64,000 nucleotides of DNA from Chitinophagales bacterium (lineage in GTDB: Bacteria > Bacteroidota > Bacteroidia > Chitinophagales > JADIYW01), in NCBI GenBank assembly GCA_023957245.1, contig JAMLHJ010000005.1, forward strand, positions 126,309-190,308, in the 5' to 3' direction. Made by a program: the position numbers and the translations under genes. This document shows, one piece after another, positions 18,811 to 28,393 of this stretch. Every line of letters starts with the position of its first letter. Position 1 is the first letter of the stretch. The notes beneath the pieces are model-generated. The model was not told the DNA's origin. It saw only the letters and a list, made by a program, of their open reading frames with translations, and made no database searches.

Positions 18811-18840
18811 TTTGTCTTCAAAGAGGATTCAGTACATTTG
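18811..18840 (+). promoter_or_regulatory. Bacteroidota-type promoter for thiL
   Basis: A -33 element TTTG (18811-18814) is separated by 18 nt from a -7 element TACATTTG (18833-18840), matching the known TTTG-N19-TAnnTTTG consensus of the Bacteroidota housekeeping sigma factor. The expected transcription start is about 5-7 nt downstream, some 15 nt before the ATG at 18862. This supports the ATG at 18862 as the thiL start over an upstream alternative at 18805. Confidence 0.65.
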
Positions 18841-18861
18841 CATAATAAAACTTTTACGAAC

Positions 18862-19908
18862 ATGTCAGAGTCAAAAACACCCTTCACTCCTATCAGTACA
18901 ATTGGAGAATTTAAACTGATAGATAGAATTGCAGAAGGGATAGAATGTGTACACTCTTCTACAATAAAAGGTATCGGAGATGATGCAGCAGTCATTCATA
19001 CTCCTCTTCATCAGGTTATCACTACTGATTTACTAATAGAAGGCATTCATTTTGACTTGATGTACACACCTTTAAAGCACTTAGGCTATAAGGCTGTTGT
19101 CGTCAATCTTTCTGATGTCTTTGCGATGAATGCCCAACCCAAACAAATACTTGTTTCTTTAGCTCTTTCTAATCGATTTTCAGTTGAAGCTGTAGATGAA
19201 TTATATGAAGGAATAAAAGCTGCATGCAAAAAATACAATGTAGATTTAATTGGTGGAGACACAACTGCATCTCCTAAAGGATTGACTATCTGTATTACAG
19301 CTATTGGTGAGGCAAAAAAAGAAAAGATTGTATATAGAAACTCTGCAAAAGAAGGAGATTTACTTGTTGTCAGTGGAGATTTGGGTGCTGCATATATCGG
19401 ACTACAATTATTAGAAAGAGAAAAGCAAATTTTCATAGAAAATCCCAATGTAAAAACAGATTTAAAAGGTCATGATTATACCGTAGGAAGACAATTAAAA
19501 CCTGAAGCAAGAATGGATATTATAGAACTTTTGGAAAAATTCAATATTCTACCTACATCCATGATAGATATTTCAGATGGATTATCTTCTGAGATTTTAC
19601 ATATCTGTCAGCAATCAAATGTTGGGTGTGTACTTCATGAAGAGTATGTGCCTATCGACCCGAATACTTATAATACAGCATTAACTTTCAATATTGACCC
19701 TATCAATTGCGCATTAAGTGGAGGGGAAGACTATGAATTGTTGTTCACAATTCGTCCTGAAGATGCTTCCAAAATAAAGAATCATCCAGATTTGAGTATT
19801 ATTGGAGAAATCATAGATGCCAATTTAGGAGTAAAACTCCACAGTAAAGGGGATAATTATTACGATTTAATCAGTATGGGATGGGATAATTTAGATGCTG
19901 ATAAGTAG
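18862..19908 (+). CDS. thiL: Thiamine-monophosphate kinase
   Basis: Phosphorylates thiamine monophosphate to the active cofactor. About 348 residues. Motifs: GEFKLIDRIAEG at the start, GIGDDAAVIH with the Asp pair that binds Mg-ATP, TTDLLIEGIHFDL, and LIGGDTTASPKG. SGGEDYELLF lies near the end. The start is set by the promoter just upstream; the frame stays open for 19 further codons but would place the start before the promoter. It stands alone between pyrF and ctaA. Confidence 0.95.
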   Translation: MSESKTPFTPISTIGEFKLIDRIAEGIECVHSSTIKGIGDDAAVIHTPLHQVITTDLLIEGIHFDLMYTPLKHLGYKAVVVNLSDVFAMNAQPKQILVSLALSNRFSVEAVDELYEGIKAACKKYNVDLIGGDTTASPKGLTICITAIGEAKKEKIVYRNSAKEGDLLVVSGDLGAAYIGLQLLEREKQIFIENPNVKTDLKGHDYTVGRQLKPEARMDIIELLEKFNILPTSMIDISDGLSSEILHICQQSNVGCVLHEEYVPIDPNTYNTALTFNIDPINCALSGGEDYELLFTIRPEDASKIKNHPDLSIIGEIIDANLGVKLHSKGDNYYDLISMGWDNLDADK

Positions 19909-19953
19909 TCTTTAAAAATTATTTCTCCCTAAATTTTTACTAAAAATATAAAA

Positions 19954-21012
19954 ATGAAACAAGGTCAAGCTGCCAAATCTGTCCGAATCTGGCTCATCAT
20001 TGGTTTAATCATGGTATTTGTTCAAATATTAATTGGAGGAGTAACAAGATTGACGGGTTCGGGGTTGTCGATTACAGAATGGAGTGTTATTATGGGAACT
20101 CTCCCTCCATTAAATCTAGAGCAATGGAATGAAGCTTTTCATAAATATCAGCAATTTGATCAATTCAAACTCGTCAACAGCCATATTACACTTAGCGATT
20201 TTAAATTCATTTTCTTTTGGGAGTGGTTTCACAGATTGTGGGCAAGAAGCATGGGTTTTGTCTTTCTCTTTCCTTTTATTTATTTCATTATTAAAGGTAT
20301 TATTCCCAAAAATCAGATTATTAGATATGGTATTCTCATGATTTTGGGAGGGCTAGCTGGAGTAGTAGGATGGATAATGGTTGCTAGTGGATTGGAAGAA
20401 AATAAAGTATTAGTCAATCCTATGAAATTAATGCTACACTTATTAGTGGCATGTTCAATTTTTGTTTATCTATTCAGATTGCTTATCGAAGATACTTATC
20501 CTAAAGAGAGAAAAAGATTTGATGCTAAAGTCAGAAATTTGACTACACTTTTATTAGTATTCGTCATCTCTCAAATAGCAATAGGAGCATTAGTCGCAGG
20601 CTCTAAAGCAGCACTGAGCTGTACCACTTGGCCATTGATGAATGGCTCATTTATTCCTCAATACATTGGTTTTCATACTCCTTTTGACGAACATATACCT
20701 GAAAACAATATTACAATACAGTTTCTACATAGAATGATAGCTTATTTTATTACTCTATTTGCTGCATATTACTATTGGCGCACTAGACAAACAATGGCTC
20801 AACCTATCTTCCATTTGTATAGAAACTTAATGCTATTAATAATTGCCATACAAGTAACTTTGGGCATCCTTACACTTATCAATAGTAAAGGAGAAGTTCC
20901 TGTCTTTTTAGGAGTCCTTCACCAAATGACAGCTTTTGTCTTATTAAATATTATTGTAGGATTACATTATTTTGTAAAATACAAATCCATTTCAAGTTCT
21001 AGTCTGAGATAA
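19954..21012 (+). CDS. ctaA: Heme A synthase (COX15/CtaA)
   Basis: A 352-residue, eight-helix inner membrane enzyme that oxidises the heme O methyl group to make heme A for aa3-type oxidase. Motifs: QILIGGVTRLTGSGLSITEW at the first helix; EWFHRLWARSMGF with the heme-ligand His; LHLLVA; LHRMIAYFITL; and LGVLHQMTAFVLLN. The long N-terminal form with WRLxTGSG-like sequence is the type found in Bacteroidota and alphaproteobacteria (COX15 class). Its presence implies aerobic respiration. Confidence 0.93.
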   Translation: MKQGQAAKSVRIWLIIGLIMVFVQILIGGVTRLTGSGLSITEWSVIMGTLPPLNLEQWNEAFHKYQQFDQFKLVNSHITLSDFKFIFFWEWFHRLWARSMGFVFLFPFIYFIIKGIIPKNQIIRYGILMILGGLAGVVGWIMVASGLEENKVLVNPMKLMLHLLVACSIFVYLFRLLIEDTYPKERKRFDAKVRNLTTLLLVFVISQIAIGALVAGSKAALSCTTWPLMNGSFIPQYIGFHTPFDEHIPENNITIQFLHRMIAYFITLFAAYYYWRTRQTMAQPIFHLYRNLMLLIIAIQVTLGILTLINSKGEVPVFLGVLHQMTAFVLLNIIVGLHYFVKYKSISSSSLR

Positions 21013-21172
21013 GATTGCAACTTTATTTACATCAAAATATTGTAGAAAGATAATTTTATTTTAAAAAACAACCTGAAACACCCCTTTTTTATCATTATTT
21101 GATAAATATTTGCATTAATTTGGCTTTTAATTTTGCACACAAAACAAATATTTAATACCTTTAGGCAATATA

Positions 21173-21520
21173 ATGTGGAAAAGATTTACATATAGCATTT
21201 TTTTAGTACTGATTTTATCATTATCATCAGTTCTATTTGCACAATCTAATGCAAGATTGTCAGATGCTGATATGGTAAAAGTTTATCCAAATCCTATTAC
21301 TTCAGAAGCGATTATCAAGCTAGGAGATAATATTGATAAAGACAATCACAAAGTTTCGATTACGTTTTACAATGTAGTAGGTAAAGAGATTTTAAAGTTG
21401 TCAAATATCAGAGAAAGCGAAGTAAGATTCAATAGAGATAATTTTGTTTCAGGGATATACTTCTATCAACTCAGAATTGATGATAGGACTCAATATACAG
21501 GTAGAGTTACTGTGAAGTGA
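21173..21520 (+). CDS. Small secreted protein consisting of a T9SS type A sorting domain
   Basis: A 115-residue protein with a Sec signal peptide (residues 1-24, SSVLFAQ) and, after only about ten residues, a complete type IX secretion C-terminal domain. That domain starts VKVYPNPITSEAIIKL, continues with TFYNVVGKEI and ends GIYFYQLRIDD then GRVTVK. The domain normally follows a large cargo protein; here there is none. It may be exported by T9SS and anchored to the surface on its own, or be a decoy or relic. A strong bidirectional terminator follows. Confidence 0.82.
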   Translation: MWKRFTYSIFLVLILSLSSVLFAQSNARLSDADMVKVYPNPITSEAIIKLGDNIDKDNHKVSITFYNVVGKEILKLSNIRESEVRFNRDNFVSGIYFYQLRIDDRTQYTGRVTVK

Positions 21521-21541
21521 TTTTTAGAAACAAGAGATATA

Positions 21542-21575
21542 AAAAAGAGCGACTTATAAGGTCGCTCTTTTTATT
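21542..21575. terminator. Intrinsic terminator shared by convergent genes
   Basis: A perfect 12-bp stem AAAAAGAGCGAC (21542-21553) / GTCGCTCTTTTT (21561-21572) with a 7-nt loop, followed by T-rich sequence on both strands. It serves the sorting-domain gene ending at 21520. For the minus strand it overlaps the end of leuD: the leuD TAA is in the loop and its last four sense codons form one arm of the stem. Confidence 0.85.
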
Positions 21576-22147
21576 TCAAATTGAGAAATTTCCTCTTTTA
21601 AACTAAGCAAATAATCTATATCATCATATCCATTGATGAGACAAGTCTTTTTGTATGGATTGATATCAAAGCTCACATTAATTCCTATTGAAGGGACTTC
21701 CAAAACTTGCTTTTCTAAATCTACGATTAGTTCAGTTTCAGGTTGAGATTGAATCTGTTGTAAGATTTGTTGCAAGACATCTTCTTCAACTATCAAAGGT
21801 AATAATCCATTATTCAATGCATTATTTTTGAAAATATCTGCAAAAAAGCTAGAAATCACTACCTTAAATCCATAATCATGAATTGCCCAAGCTGCATGCT
21901 CTCTACTACTACCACAACCAAAATTTCGTCCTGCAACTAAGACCTTACCAGAATATTTTGAATTATTGAGTACAAAATCTTGTTTAAGAGTATTATCTGA
22001 ATTAAAACGCCAATCTCTAAAAAGATTATCTCCAAATCCTTCTCTCGTAGTTGCTTTTAAAAATCTCGCTGGAATGATTTGATCTGTATCTATATCTTCT
22101 ACTGCCAAAGGCACTCCAGTTGTGCGTAAAAAAGTAAATTTATCCAT
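21554..22147 (-). CDS. leuD: 3-isopropylmalate dehydratase small subunit
   Basis: With LeuC it isomerises 2-isopropylmalate to 3-isopropylmalate. The protein has 197 residues, the normal length. Motifs: [19 protein letters not shown] at the start, [17 protein letters not shown] in the active-site loop, and [15 protein letters not shown]. It ends inside the terminator hairpin. It is the last gene of a leuA-leuC-leuD minus operon. Confidence 0.96.
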   Translation of the reverse strand: MDKFTFLRTTGVPLAVEDIDTDQIIPARFLKATTREGFGDNLFRDWRFNSDNTLKQDFVLNNSKYSGKVLVAGRNFGCGSSREHAAWAIHDYGFKVVISSFFADIFKNNALNNGLLPLIVEEDVLQQILQQIQSQPETELIVDLEKQVLEVPSIGINVSFDINPYKKTCLINGYDDIDYLLSLKEEISQFEIKRATL

Positions 22148-22200
22148 TTTTATATTTTTTTGATATCAAAAACTAAGTTGTTATTGATATGTTCATCTAT

Positions 22201-23580
22201 TTACAAAAAATCTCTTACGTCTGTTATTTTACCTGTTATTGCAGCAGCTGCCGCAGTAAGAGGACTTGCTAATATTGTTCTAGCTCCTGGACCTTGACGG
22301 CCTTCAAAATTTCTATTTGAAGTAGAAACACAATATTTTCCTGCAGGAATTTTGTCTTCATTCATTCCTAAACAAGCAGAACAACCAGACTGTCTCAATT
22401 CGATTCCAGCCTCTTCTAATATTTTGTCAATACCTTCTTTTCTAGCAATATCTTCTACTTGCTTAGAACCTGGAACCACCCACACAGTTACATTTTCAGC
22501 CTTTTTCTTGCCTTTAATCAGATTGGCAAAAAGTCTTAAATCTTCAATTCTTGAATTGGTGCAACTCCCTAAAAACACATAATCAATTGGTTTGCCTATC
22601 AACGACTCTCCTTTATGGAAATTCATATATGACAAAGATTTTTCCAATCCAGCATCATCTTTATTTGGAATAAAATCATCAATTTTTATACCCATTCCAG
22701 GATTGGTACCATAAGTTACCATCGGTGAAATATCTGCAGCATCATAAGTGTATTCCAAGTCAAAGACAGCATCATCGTCTGTACATAAAGAAGTCCAATA
22801 GGCTACTGCTTTATCAAAATCTTCTCCTTTGGGAGCAAAATCTCTTCCTTTGATATATTCATAAGTAGTTTGGTCAGGAGCTATCATACCACCACGAGCC
22901 CCCATTTCTATACTCATGTTACAAATAGACATACGAGCTTCCATAGACAAATTGCGAATAGCTGATCCAGCAAATTCAACGAAGTAACCCGTACCTCCAC
23001 TTGCAGAAATCTTGGAAATGATATATAGAATAATGTCTTTTGACACAACACCCTTCCCCAATTCTCCTTCAACGTTGATACGCATCTTCTTTGGCTTGGT
23101 CTGTAAGATGCACTGAGTTGCCAATACTTGCTCTACTTCTGATGTGCCTATACCAAAAGCGACTGCACCAAAAGCTCCATGAGTAGAAGTATGGCTATCT
23201 CCACATACAATAGTCATTCCTGGCTGGGTAATTCCCAATTGAGGCCCAATCACATGAACAATCCCTTGAGAAGGATGACCCAAACCATATAACTCGATTC
23301 CAAACTCTTTACAGTTCTTTATTAAAGTCTCAACCTGATGCCTAGAAAGCGCTTCTTTAATTGGCAGATGTTGGTCTTTTGTCGGAATATTGTGATCGAC
23401 AGTAGCAACAGTATTTTCTGTTCTGAAAACAGAGATCCCACGTTTTCTCAATCCATCAAAAGCCTGAGGGGTTGTCACTTCGTGAATAAAATGTTTATCA
23501 ATATATACTACTTGTGGTCCATCTGGAATAGACTGTACAACGTGACTATCCCAAACCTTATCAAATAATGTTCTTCCCAT
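22201..23580 (-). CDS. leuC: 3-isopropylmalate dehydratase large subunit
   Basis: The aconitase-family [4Fe-4S] subunit of the enzyme. With the ATG at 23580 ([15 protein letters not shown]) it has about 459 residues, close to the usual 465-470. Cluster ligands are visible in [11 protein letters not shown] (Cys) and in [10 protein letters not shown] (two Cys). The substrate-binding [13 protein letters not shown] is present. Upstream codons in the same frame fall in a hairpin and are not family-like, so the shorter start is chosen. Transcribed with leuA (68 bp gap) and leuD. Confidence 0.96.
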   Translation of the reverse strand: MGRTLFDKVWDSHVVQSIPDGPQVVYIDKHFIHEVTTPQAFDGLRKRGISVFRTENTVATVDHNIPTKDQHLPIKEALSRHQVETLIKNCKEFGIELYGLGHPSQGIVHVIGPQLGITQPGMTIVCGDSHTSTHGAFGAVAFGIGTSEVEQVLATQCILQTKPKKMRINVEGELGKGVVSKDIILYIISKISASGGTGYFVEFAGSAIRNLSMEARMSICNMSIEMGARGGMIAPDQTTYEYIKGRDFAPKGEDFDKAVAYWTSLCTDDDAVFDLEYTYDAADISPMVTYGTNPGMGIKIDDFIPNKDDAGLEKSLSYMNFHKGESLIGKPIDYVFLGSCTNSRIEDLRLFANLIKGKKKAENVTVWVVPGSKQVEDIARKEGIDKILEEAGIELRQSGCSACLGMNEDKIPAGKYCVSTSNRNFEGRQGPGARTILASPLTAAAAAITGKITDVRDFL

Positions 23581-23599
23581 TCTTGGTATATTTTTAAGC

Positions 23600-23632
23600 C
23601 CTGTAGCTTCTCTCAAAAAGAGTCACTACAGG
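23600..23632 (-). promoter_or_regulatory. Hairpin in the leuA-leuC spacer
   Basis: CCTGTAG (23600-23606) pairs with CTACAGG (23626-23632). Inside, CTCT (23610-23613) pairs with AGAG (23619-23622) across a small loop. On the coding strand it is followed by GGCTTAAAAATAT, which lacks a T-tract. It is more likely a processing or stability element than a terminator. Confidence 0.45.
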
Positions 23633-23648
23633 AATCCTAACTAAAAAA

Positions 23649-25136
23649 TTAAATTTTATTAAGTGCATCAATATATGCTTTAGCAGATGCTAAAACAATA
23701 TTGGTATCCGAACCAAATCCATAATGAAACACTCCATCGTGAGAGATTTGAATATGAACTTTTCCTACATCATTACTGCCTCCAGTAATTGCTTGTACTA
23801 AATATTCTTCCAATTTCACTTCTTGTCCTACAATATTATCAATTGCTTTTACTACTGCATCGACAGGGCCATTTCCATTAGCTTCTGAAGAAAATTTTTG
23901 TTCATTTTTCACTAGAGAAACATAAGCTACAGAATTTTCTCCGACACTATTGACATCTAAAGATTCCAATTGATAGATTCTATTGTCTTTACTATGTCCC
24001 AACATTTCAAGCAAATCTTCGTCATAGACTTCCTTTTTAGTATCTGCTAAATCCAAAAATTTAGTGTACATGATATCCAATTCTTCTTTTTCCATTGGGA
24101 AACCTATTTTCTCCAAACGATGTTTCAACGCTGCTCTTCCACTTCTTGCAGTCAATACGATTAAAGATTCTGGAACACCTACATCATGAGGGTCAATGAT
24201 TTCGTAGTTTTCTCTATTTTTCAATACTCCATCTTGATGTATTCCTGATGAATGAGAAAATGCATTTCTTCCTACAATTGCTTTATTAGGTTGAACTGGC
24301 ATTCTCATCAATCGAGTAATTAAGCGACTTGTTGGATATATCTTTTTGATATTAATATCTGTATATAGATTTAATGATTCTTGATGAGAACGAATCACCA
24401 TTGCTACTTCTTCCAATGATGTATTTCCTGCTCTCTCACCAATACCGTTCATCGTTACTTCTACCTGTCTAGCACCTGCTCTTAATCCAGCGATAGAGTT
24501 GGCAGTAGCCATACCTAAGTCGTTGTGGCAGTGGCACGAAAGAATAGCTTTGTCAATATTAGGGACATTGTTCATCAAATAATTGATTTTCTCATAATAT
24601 TGATCTGGAAGGCAATATCCTGTAGTGTCTGGAATATTTACTACTGTAGCACCATTGGCAATCACAGTTTCTACCATTTTAGCCAAAAAATCCAAATCAG
24701 CTCTACCTGCATCTTCACAGAAAAACTCAACATCATCCACAAAATTTCTTGCAAACTTTGTCGCCCACGCTGCTTTTTCAAGAATTTTTTCTCTGGTAGT
24801 ATGCAACTTATTAATGATATGAATATCTGAGCTACCAATTCCTGTATGAATACGACCTCTTTTAGCAAATTTTAGTGCATCCGCTGCTACTTCAATATCT
24901 TTTTGAACAGCACGAGTCAAGGCACAAATCGTAGGATGGGTAATCACTTTGGAAACTTCTACAACAGAGTTAAAATCCCCTGGACTAGATACTGGAAATC
25001 CTGCTTCTAGTACATCAACACCCAACTCTTCTAAAGCTAAAGCAACTTCAATTTTTTCAATAGTGTTCAATTGACAACCAGGCACTTGCTCCCCGTCTCT
25101 CAATGTGGTGTCAAATATATAGACCTTGTCACTCAT
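23649..25136 (-). CDS. leuA: 2-isopropylmalate synthase
   Basis: Condenses acetyl-CoA with 2-oxoisovalerate, the first step of leucine synthesis. The 495-residue length includes an N-terminal TIM barrel and a C-terminal regulatory domain. Motifs: [14 protein letters not shown] at the start, [12 protein letters not shown] with metal-binding His, and [14 protein letters not shown]. The C-terminal LeuA dimer domain (about residues 370-495) carries the leucine feedback site in homologues. This is the first gene of the leuACD operon; no leader peptide was recognised in the 150-bp gap upstream. Confidence 0.96.
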   Translation of the reverse strand: MSDKVYIFDTTLRDGEQVPGCQLNTIEKIEVALALEELGVDVLEAGFPVSSPGDFNSVVEVSKVITHPTICALTRAVQKDIEVAADALKFAKRGRIHTGIGSSDIHIINKLHTTREKILEKAAWATKFARNFVDDVEFFCEDAGRADLDFLAKMVETVIANGATVVNIPDTTGYCLPDQYYEKINYLMNNVPNIDKAILSCHCHNDLGMATANSIAGLRAGARQVEVTMNGIGERAGNTSLEEVAMVIRSHQESLNLYTDINIKKIYPTSRLITRLMRMPVQPNKAIVGRNAFSHSSGIHQDGVLKNRENYEIIDPHDVGVPESLIVLTARSGRAALKHRLEKIGFPMEKEELDIMYTKFLDLADTKKEVYDEDLLEMLGHSKDNRIYQLESLDVNSVGENSVAYVSLVKNEQKFSSEANGNGPVDAVVKAIDNIVGQEVKLEEYLVQAITGGSNDVGKVHIQISHDGVFHYGFGSDTNIVLASAKAYIDALNKI

Positions 25137-25288
25137 TTCTTTACCCTTTACTATTTTTTTCTGTAACCCATAAAGTTACGATTTATATAATTAAGAATAG
25201 TTAATCTAGCATCTTAAATTATTGTAAAGTCTGATGTAATGAATATTGTGAGAAGTAAAATGTAAAAAGAAAGATGTGAGATGATGTG

Positions 25289-25960
25289 CTAAAATTGATA
25301 TACTATACCAACTCCAAATTTAAGAAAACCTCCACCTCCCCATCTCAGGCTTTCATTGGTTGCTCTATTATAAGCTCTCTTACTCAAATCAGAAAAATAA
25401 TGATGATAACCTGCTACTGTGTTGATTCCCAATCCATTTTTAAAAAAATAAGTATAGCTAAGATTGCCTGACAATCCAAGGTCGTTAAAATTTTCAAATC
25501 TTGAATTGGTATAAACTGAAGCAGGGTCATTAACCCCCAATGGCTGAACCAATCCTATCGTAATAATATCAGACACATTGCGATATTCTATACCCAAGCC
25601 TAACTTCAAGTGGTGATGGTCATTTTGAATACAATAAAAATTGCCCATCACATTCACAAGAATACTTGATGTCATACTTGGAAAATCAAATCCACGACCA
25701 GAAATAGGGTAGTTCAACCAATCTTTTCTCCAATTATTGAGATTGACTTGAGCACGATTCATGCCTATTGAAGCACCGATACCCACCCAACGATTAAAGA
25801 TATATCCATAGCTAGCATCCATCATTATCCCTTTGCTATAATATTGGTTATGAAGGTTGTAGTAAATATTTCCATTGACAAAATGTGGCTTTTCTACTGC
25901 CGAAGCATGATAAGCTAATGAAGAAACAAAAAGGATAGCTAATGTTAAAAATATTTTCAT
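25289..25960 (-). CDS. Predicted outer membrane beta-barrel protein, unassigned
   Basis: 223 residues. A signal peptide (KIFLTLAILFVSSLAYHASAVE) is followed by alternating hydrophobic/aromatic strands typical of a small outer membrane barrel, for example GYIFNRWVGIGASIGMNRAQ and KFGVGIVYQF. It ends in an aromatic residue (Phe), as do many barrel proteins. No specific family is recognised. It lies 64 bp after a lipoprotein gene on the same strand. Confidence 0.55.
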   Translation of the reverse strand: MKIFLTLAILFVSSLAYHASAVEKPHFVNGNIYYNLHNQYYSKGIMMDASYGYIFNRWVGIGASIGMNRAQVNLNNWRKDWLNYPISGRGFDFPSMTSSILVNVMGNFYCIQNDHHHLKLGLGIEYRNVSDIITIGLVQPLGVNDPASVYTNSRFENFNDLGLSGNLSYTYFFKNGLGINTVAGYHHYFSDLSKRAYNRATNESLRWGGGGFLKFGVGIVYQF

Positions 25961-26024
25961 TGAAAATTATTAAATATGAATAATAAAGTATAGTATTTGA
26001 AAATTGAACTTAGGTAGCTGTATA

Positions 26025-26888
26025 TCAATAATATTGAAATGAAAATTTTCCTAATAAATTTGCGTCATCATGATAGCTCATCTTTGTAATCTCTCCATTG
26101 ATATTTGACTCATATTCAAATTTAGAAAATAATCCATCTTCGACTTCCCAATCTTCTATTGTAAAAAGCCATTTATCTGTCAATCGCTGATCTTCCTTCC
26201 AAATATAATATCCTCTCAATGATAAAAAATAAAGCAATAATGGCTCTGCTCTTTGATCTTCAAACCAATAACCAAATTGGCGCAAACTCTGCATTGGCAT
26301 TGGCACTTTTGATTTTTGTTCAGATTTATAAATTTTACTTCCTACATGAATGGTATCTTGTGGAGTCATAGGAGATTCATGGCTTATATACTCTAAATCA
26401 TAGGTATAACCATAATCTACCTGATTAAAATTGTACATCGTAATAGATGATACAAATACGAAAAAAATTCCGTAAAAACAATTAGTAGAATTATATGCAG
26501 TACTGAGAATACCATTTACATATTTGGGGTCATATACATTAGAATTCCCATCATTGATTCGACGTATCAGCTTTCCACTAGTTTCAATCGTATAAACCAT
26601 CTCTTTTGCATTAGAATCAGTATATCTAACTTTAATACTATTTCCGTCTATCGACAGCCATTCCAAACATATTGAGTCATTGCGATACACTCTCAATAGC
26701 TCTCCTTCATCATTATATTGGAAAGAGTATATACCTGTGACAGTATCTCTACCGAAAAGACTTTCTTCAATACGCATTGACTTCAATTTTCCTCTCAAAG
26801 GACTTTCTTTAATAGGTATTCTAATATCCTCCTTTTTACAAGCACCAATGCCTAAAATAAGAACTAATATGACTAATAGTTTTTTCAT
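26025..26888 (-). CDS. Hypothetical lipoprotein
   Basis: A 287-residue protein with a clear lipobox: LVLILGIGACKKED, with Cys at about residue 17. The mature part contains several short beta strands such as YSFQYNDEGELLRVYRND and KMSYHDDANLLGKFSFQYY, a pattern seen in DUF4595/RHS-like YD repeat-type lipoproteins of Bacteroidota. The match to a named family is weak. It sits 11 bp after the esterase gene, so the two are probably co-transcribed. Confidence 0.6.
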   Translation of the reverse strand: MKKLLVILVLILGIGACKKEDIRIPIKESPLRGKLKSMRIEESLFGRDTVTGIYSFQYNDEGELLRVYRNDSICLEWLSIDGNSIKVRYTDSNAKEMVYTIETSGKLIRRINDGNSNVYDPKYVNGILSTAYNSTNCFYGIFFVFVSSITMYNFNQVDYGYTYDLEYISHESPMTPQDTIHVGSKIYKSEQKSKVPMPMQSLRQFGYWFEDQRAEPLLLYFLSLRGYYIWKEDQRLTDKWLFTIEDWEVEDGLFSKFEYESNINGEITKMSYHDDANLLGKFSFQYY

Positions 26889-26899
26889 AATAAATTGAT

Positions 26900-28333
26900 T
26901 TAATGTATGGAAATCCAGTTTATAATATCACTTCTTGTTTTATTAAGAACTTCTGTATGGAAAATAGAATTATTTTCAACAATCATACCATGCCCAACTC
27001 CATTATATAATCTTATCAAATGCTTTTGAGAAAGAGAGGCAGGAAACGCTGTTGATGGGCATACATTATTCTGACTCAAAACATTTCCATTTAAGCTCAA
27101 CTTATTCTCCATATTTAAAGTAGCTTGATTATATGGGACTAAAGCATCATTATTTCCATGAATAATAAAAGTGGGAATATTCCCAACCTTTGTTTGAAAA
27201 GCTGGGCTAATTGATTCATAATCTGAAGAAGTGGGGCTGGGTTTTCCTAATAACACTTTTAGCAAATTAATCCCTTTAAATAATCTAAATGTATTAATAA
27301 GTAGATGAATTCTACATCCATTATCAAAATAATTACTTGAAATCAATGGTAAATTTCTAATAACTAACCAATAGAAAGGAAAATCTATATTAGAGAAAAT
27401 GCTATACAAATTATTATTACAAGTGTTCGCATCAGTATTAGTTCCAGCATTATAACCATTTAAACAATTTAAGTTTGATGCAGGATTTGAAATCCAATTA
27501 GCAAATTGAGACATATTAGTAGGAGCATATAAAGAAGTAACTGATTTCACAAAGGAAGTATCGCCTCTTGTATATGCATACATCAATGCAATATGTCCGC
27601 CTGCACTTTCTCCGACAATATGATATTTAGTATAGTTTTGTGGTAACGCACATTCCCCATCTGACATTTTATTTCTAAAATGCTGTATAGCATCCTCTAT
27701 ATCATTTAAAATTGTATCCATCTTATTACCATTGGATATAATTTGGGCATTTGTAGTTCCTAATTTTGTTAATCGATATAATACTGAAATTACTGTATAG
27801 CCATTATCTCTCAAGTCCTTAACTAAAGATTGAGTATTATCAGTAGAAAACCTTGAAGGAAAACCAAGAACAGTTTCAATATTTGGACCTGAATACCATG
27901 CTCCACCATGTATTAATACTACTACTTCATTTTTGGGATTTACATTTGATGAGGGATTATAAACATAATATTGCTGACGATCATCATTCCCATATTTCCC
28001 ATAAAAGGAAATTGGATTTTCAAATAAATCACATTTTTTTACAGATTCATCTCCAGCCCCACAAAGTGTATAAAAATCTTCACAACTCCCTCTACATCGA
28101 GACCCAATAGGAGAACAAGTTTGAGGAAAAGTATCAGGAGGTCTTAGTTGTTCCATTTTTTCTAAATAAGAATCTGCTGGTACAGCCATATAAGGGTTAA
28201 AAAAATCCAAAATCTCCTTCTCTTTTAATTTAAGATTGAACTCTTCTATATTTTCTTGCCCCATTACAAATGTAATAAAGTTAAATGCTAAGGTTATTAA
28301 AATGACCCTTTTCAAGTTTATACGGGAAGGCAT
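26900..28333 (-). CDS. Secreted Cys-rich alpha/beta hydrolase (carboxylesterase/HSL type)
   Basis: A 477-residue secreted enzyme. A signal peptide (residues 1-26, ITFVMGQ) is followed by a five-cysteine segment at residues 73-101 (Cys73, 80, 84, 91, 101). The catalytic domain has the oxyanion motif HGGAWYSGP at 142-150, the nucleophile elbow GESAGG with Ser243, HGNNDALVPY supplying Asp and GVGHGM supplying His. It probably hydrolyses an ester or acylated glycan outside the cytoplasm. The start is the ATG at 28333. An IS element lies within 60 bp upstream. Confidence 0.75.
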   Translation of the reverse strand: MPSRINLKRVILITLAFNFITFVMGQENIEEFNLKLKEKEILDFFNPYMAVPADSYLEKMEQLRPPDTFPQTCSPIGSRCRGSCEDFYTLCGAGDESVKKCDLFENPISFYGKYGNDDRQQYYVYNPSSNVNPKNEVVVLIHGGAWYSGPNIETVLGFPSRFSTDNTQSLVKDLRDNGYTVISVLYRLTKLGTTNAQIISNGNKMDTILNDIEDAIQHFRNKMSDGECALPQNYTKYHIVGESAGGHIALMYAYTRGDTSFVKSVTSLYAPTNMSQFANWISNPASNLNCLNGYNAGTNTDANTCNNNLYSIFSNIDFPFYWLVIRNLPLISSNYFDNGCRIHLLINTFRLFKGINLLKVLLGKPSPTSSDYESISPAFQTKVGNIPTFIIHGNNDALVPYNQATLNMENKLSLNGNVLSQNNVCPSTAFPASLSQKHLIRLYNGVGHGMIVENNSIFHTEVLNKTRSDIINWISIH

Positions 28334-28343
28334 AATCAAATGT

Positions 28344-28375
28344 AATCAATAAATCAATAAATCAATAAATCAATT
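28344..28375. repeat. 8-bp tandem repeat, about four copies
   Basis: AATCAATA is repeated three times in perfect tandem with a fourth copy AATCAATT. It lies 10 bp upstream of the esterase start codon and 18 bp from the IS left end. Such a repeat could vary in copy number by slippage and so alter promoter or leader spacing. Confidence 0.8.
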
Positions 28376-28393
28376 GAAAAATTGGTATTATTT

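Noticed and set aside
24525-24868. Open frames on both strands within leuA
   Set aside because: They are shadows of the well-conserved leuA reading frame.
28344-28375. CRISPR-like array
   Set aside because: The units are only 8 bp with no spacers, so this is a simple tandem repeat.
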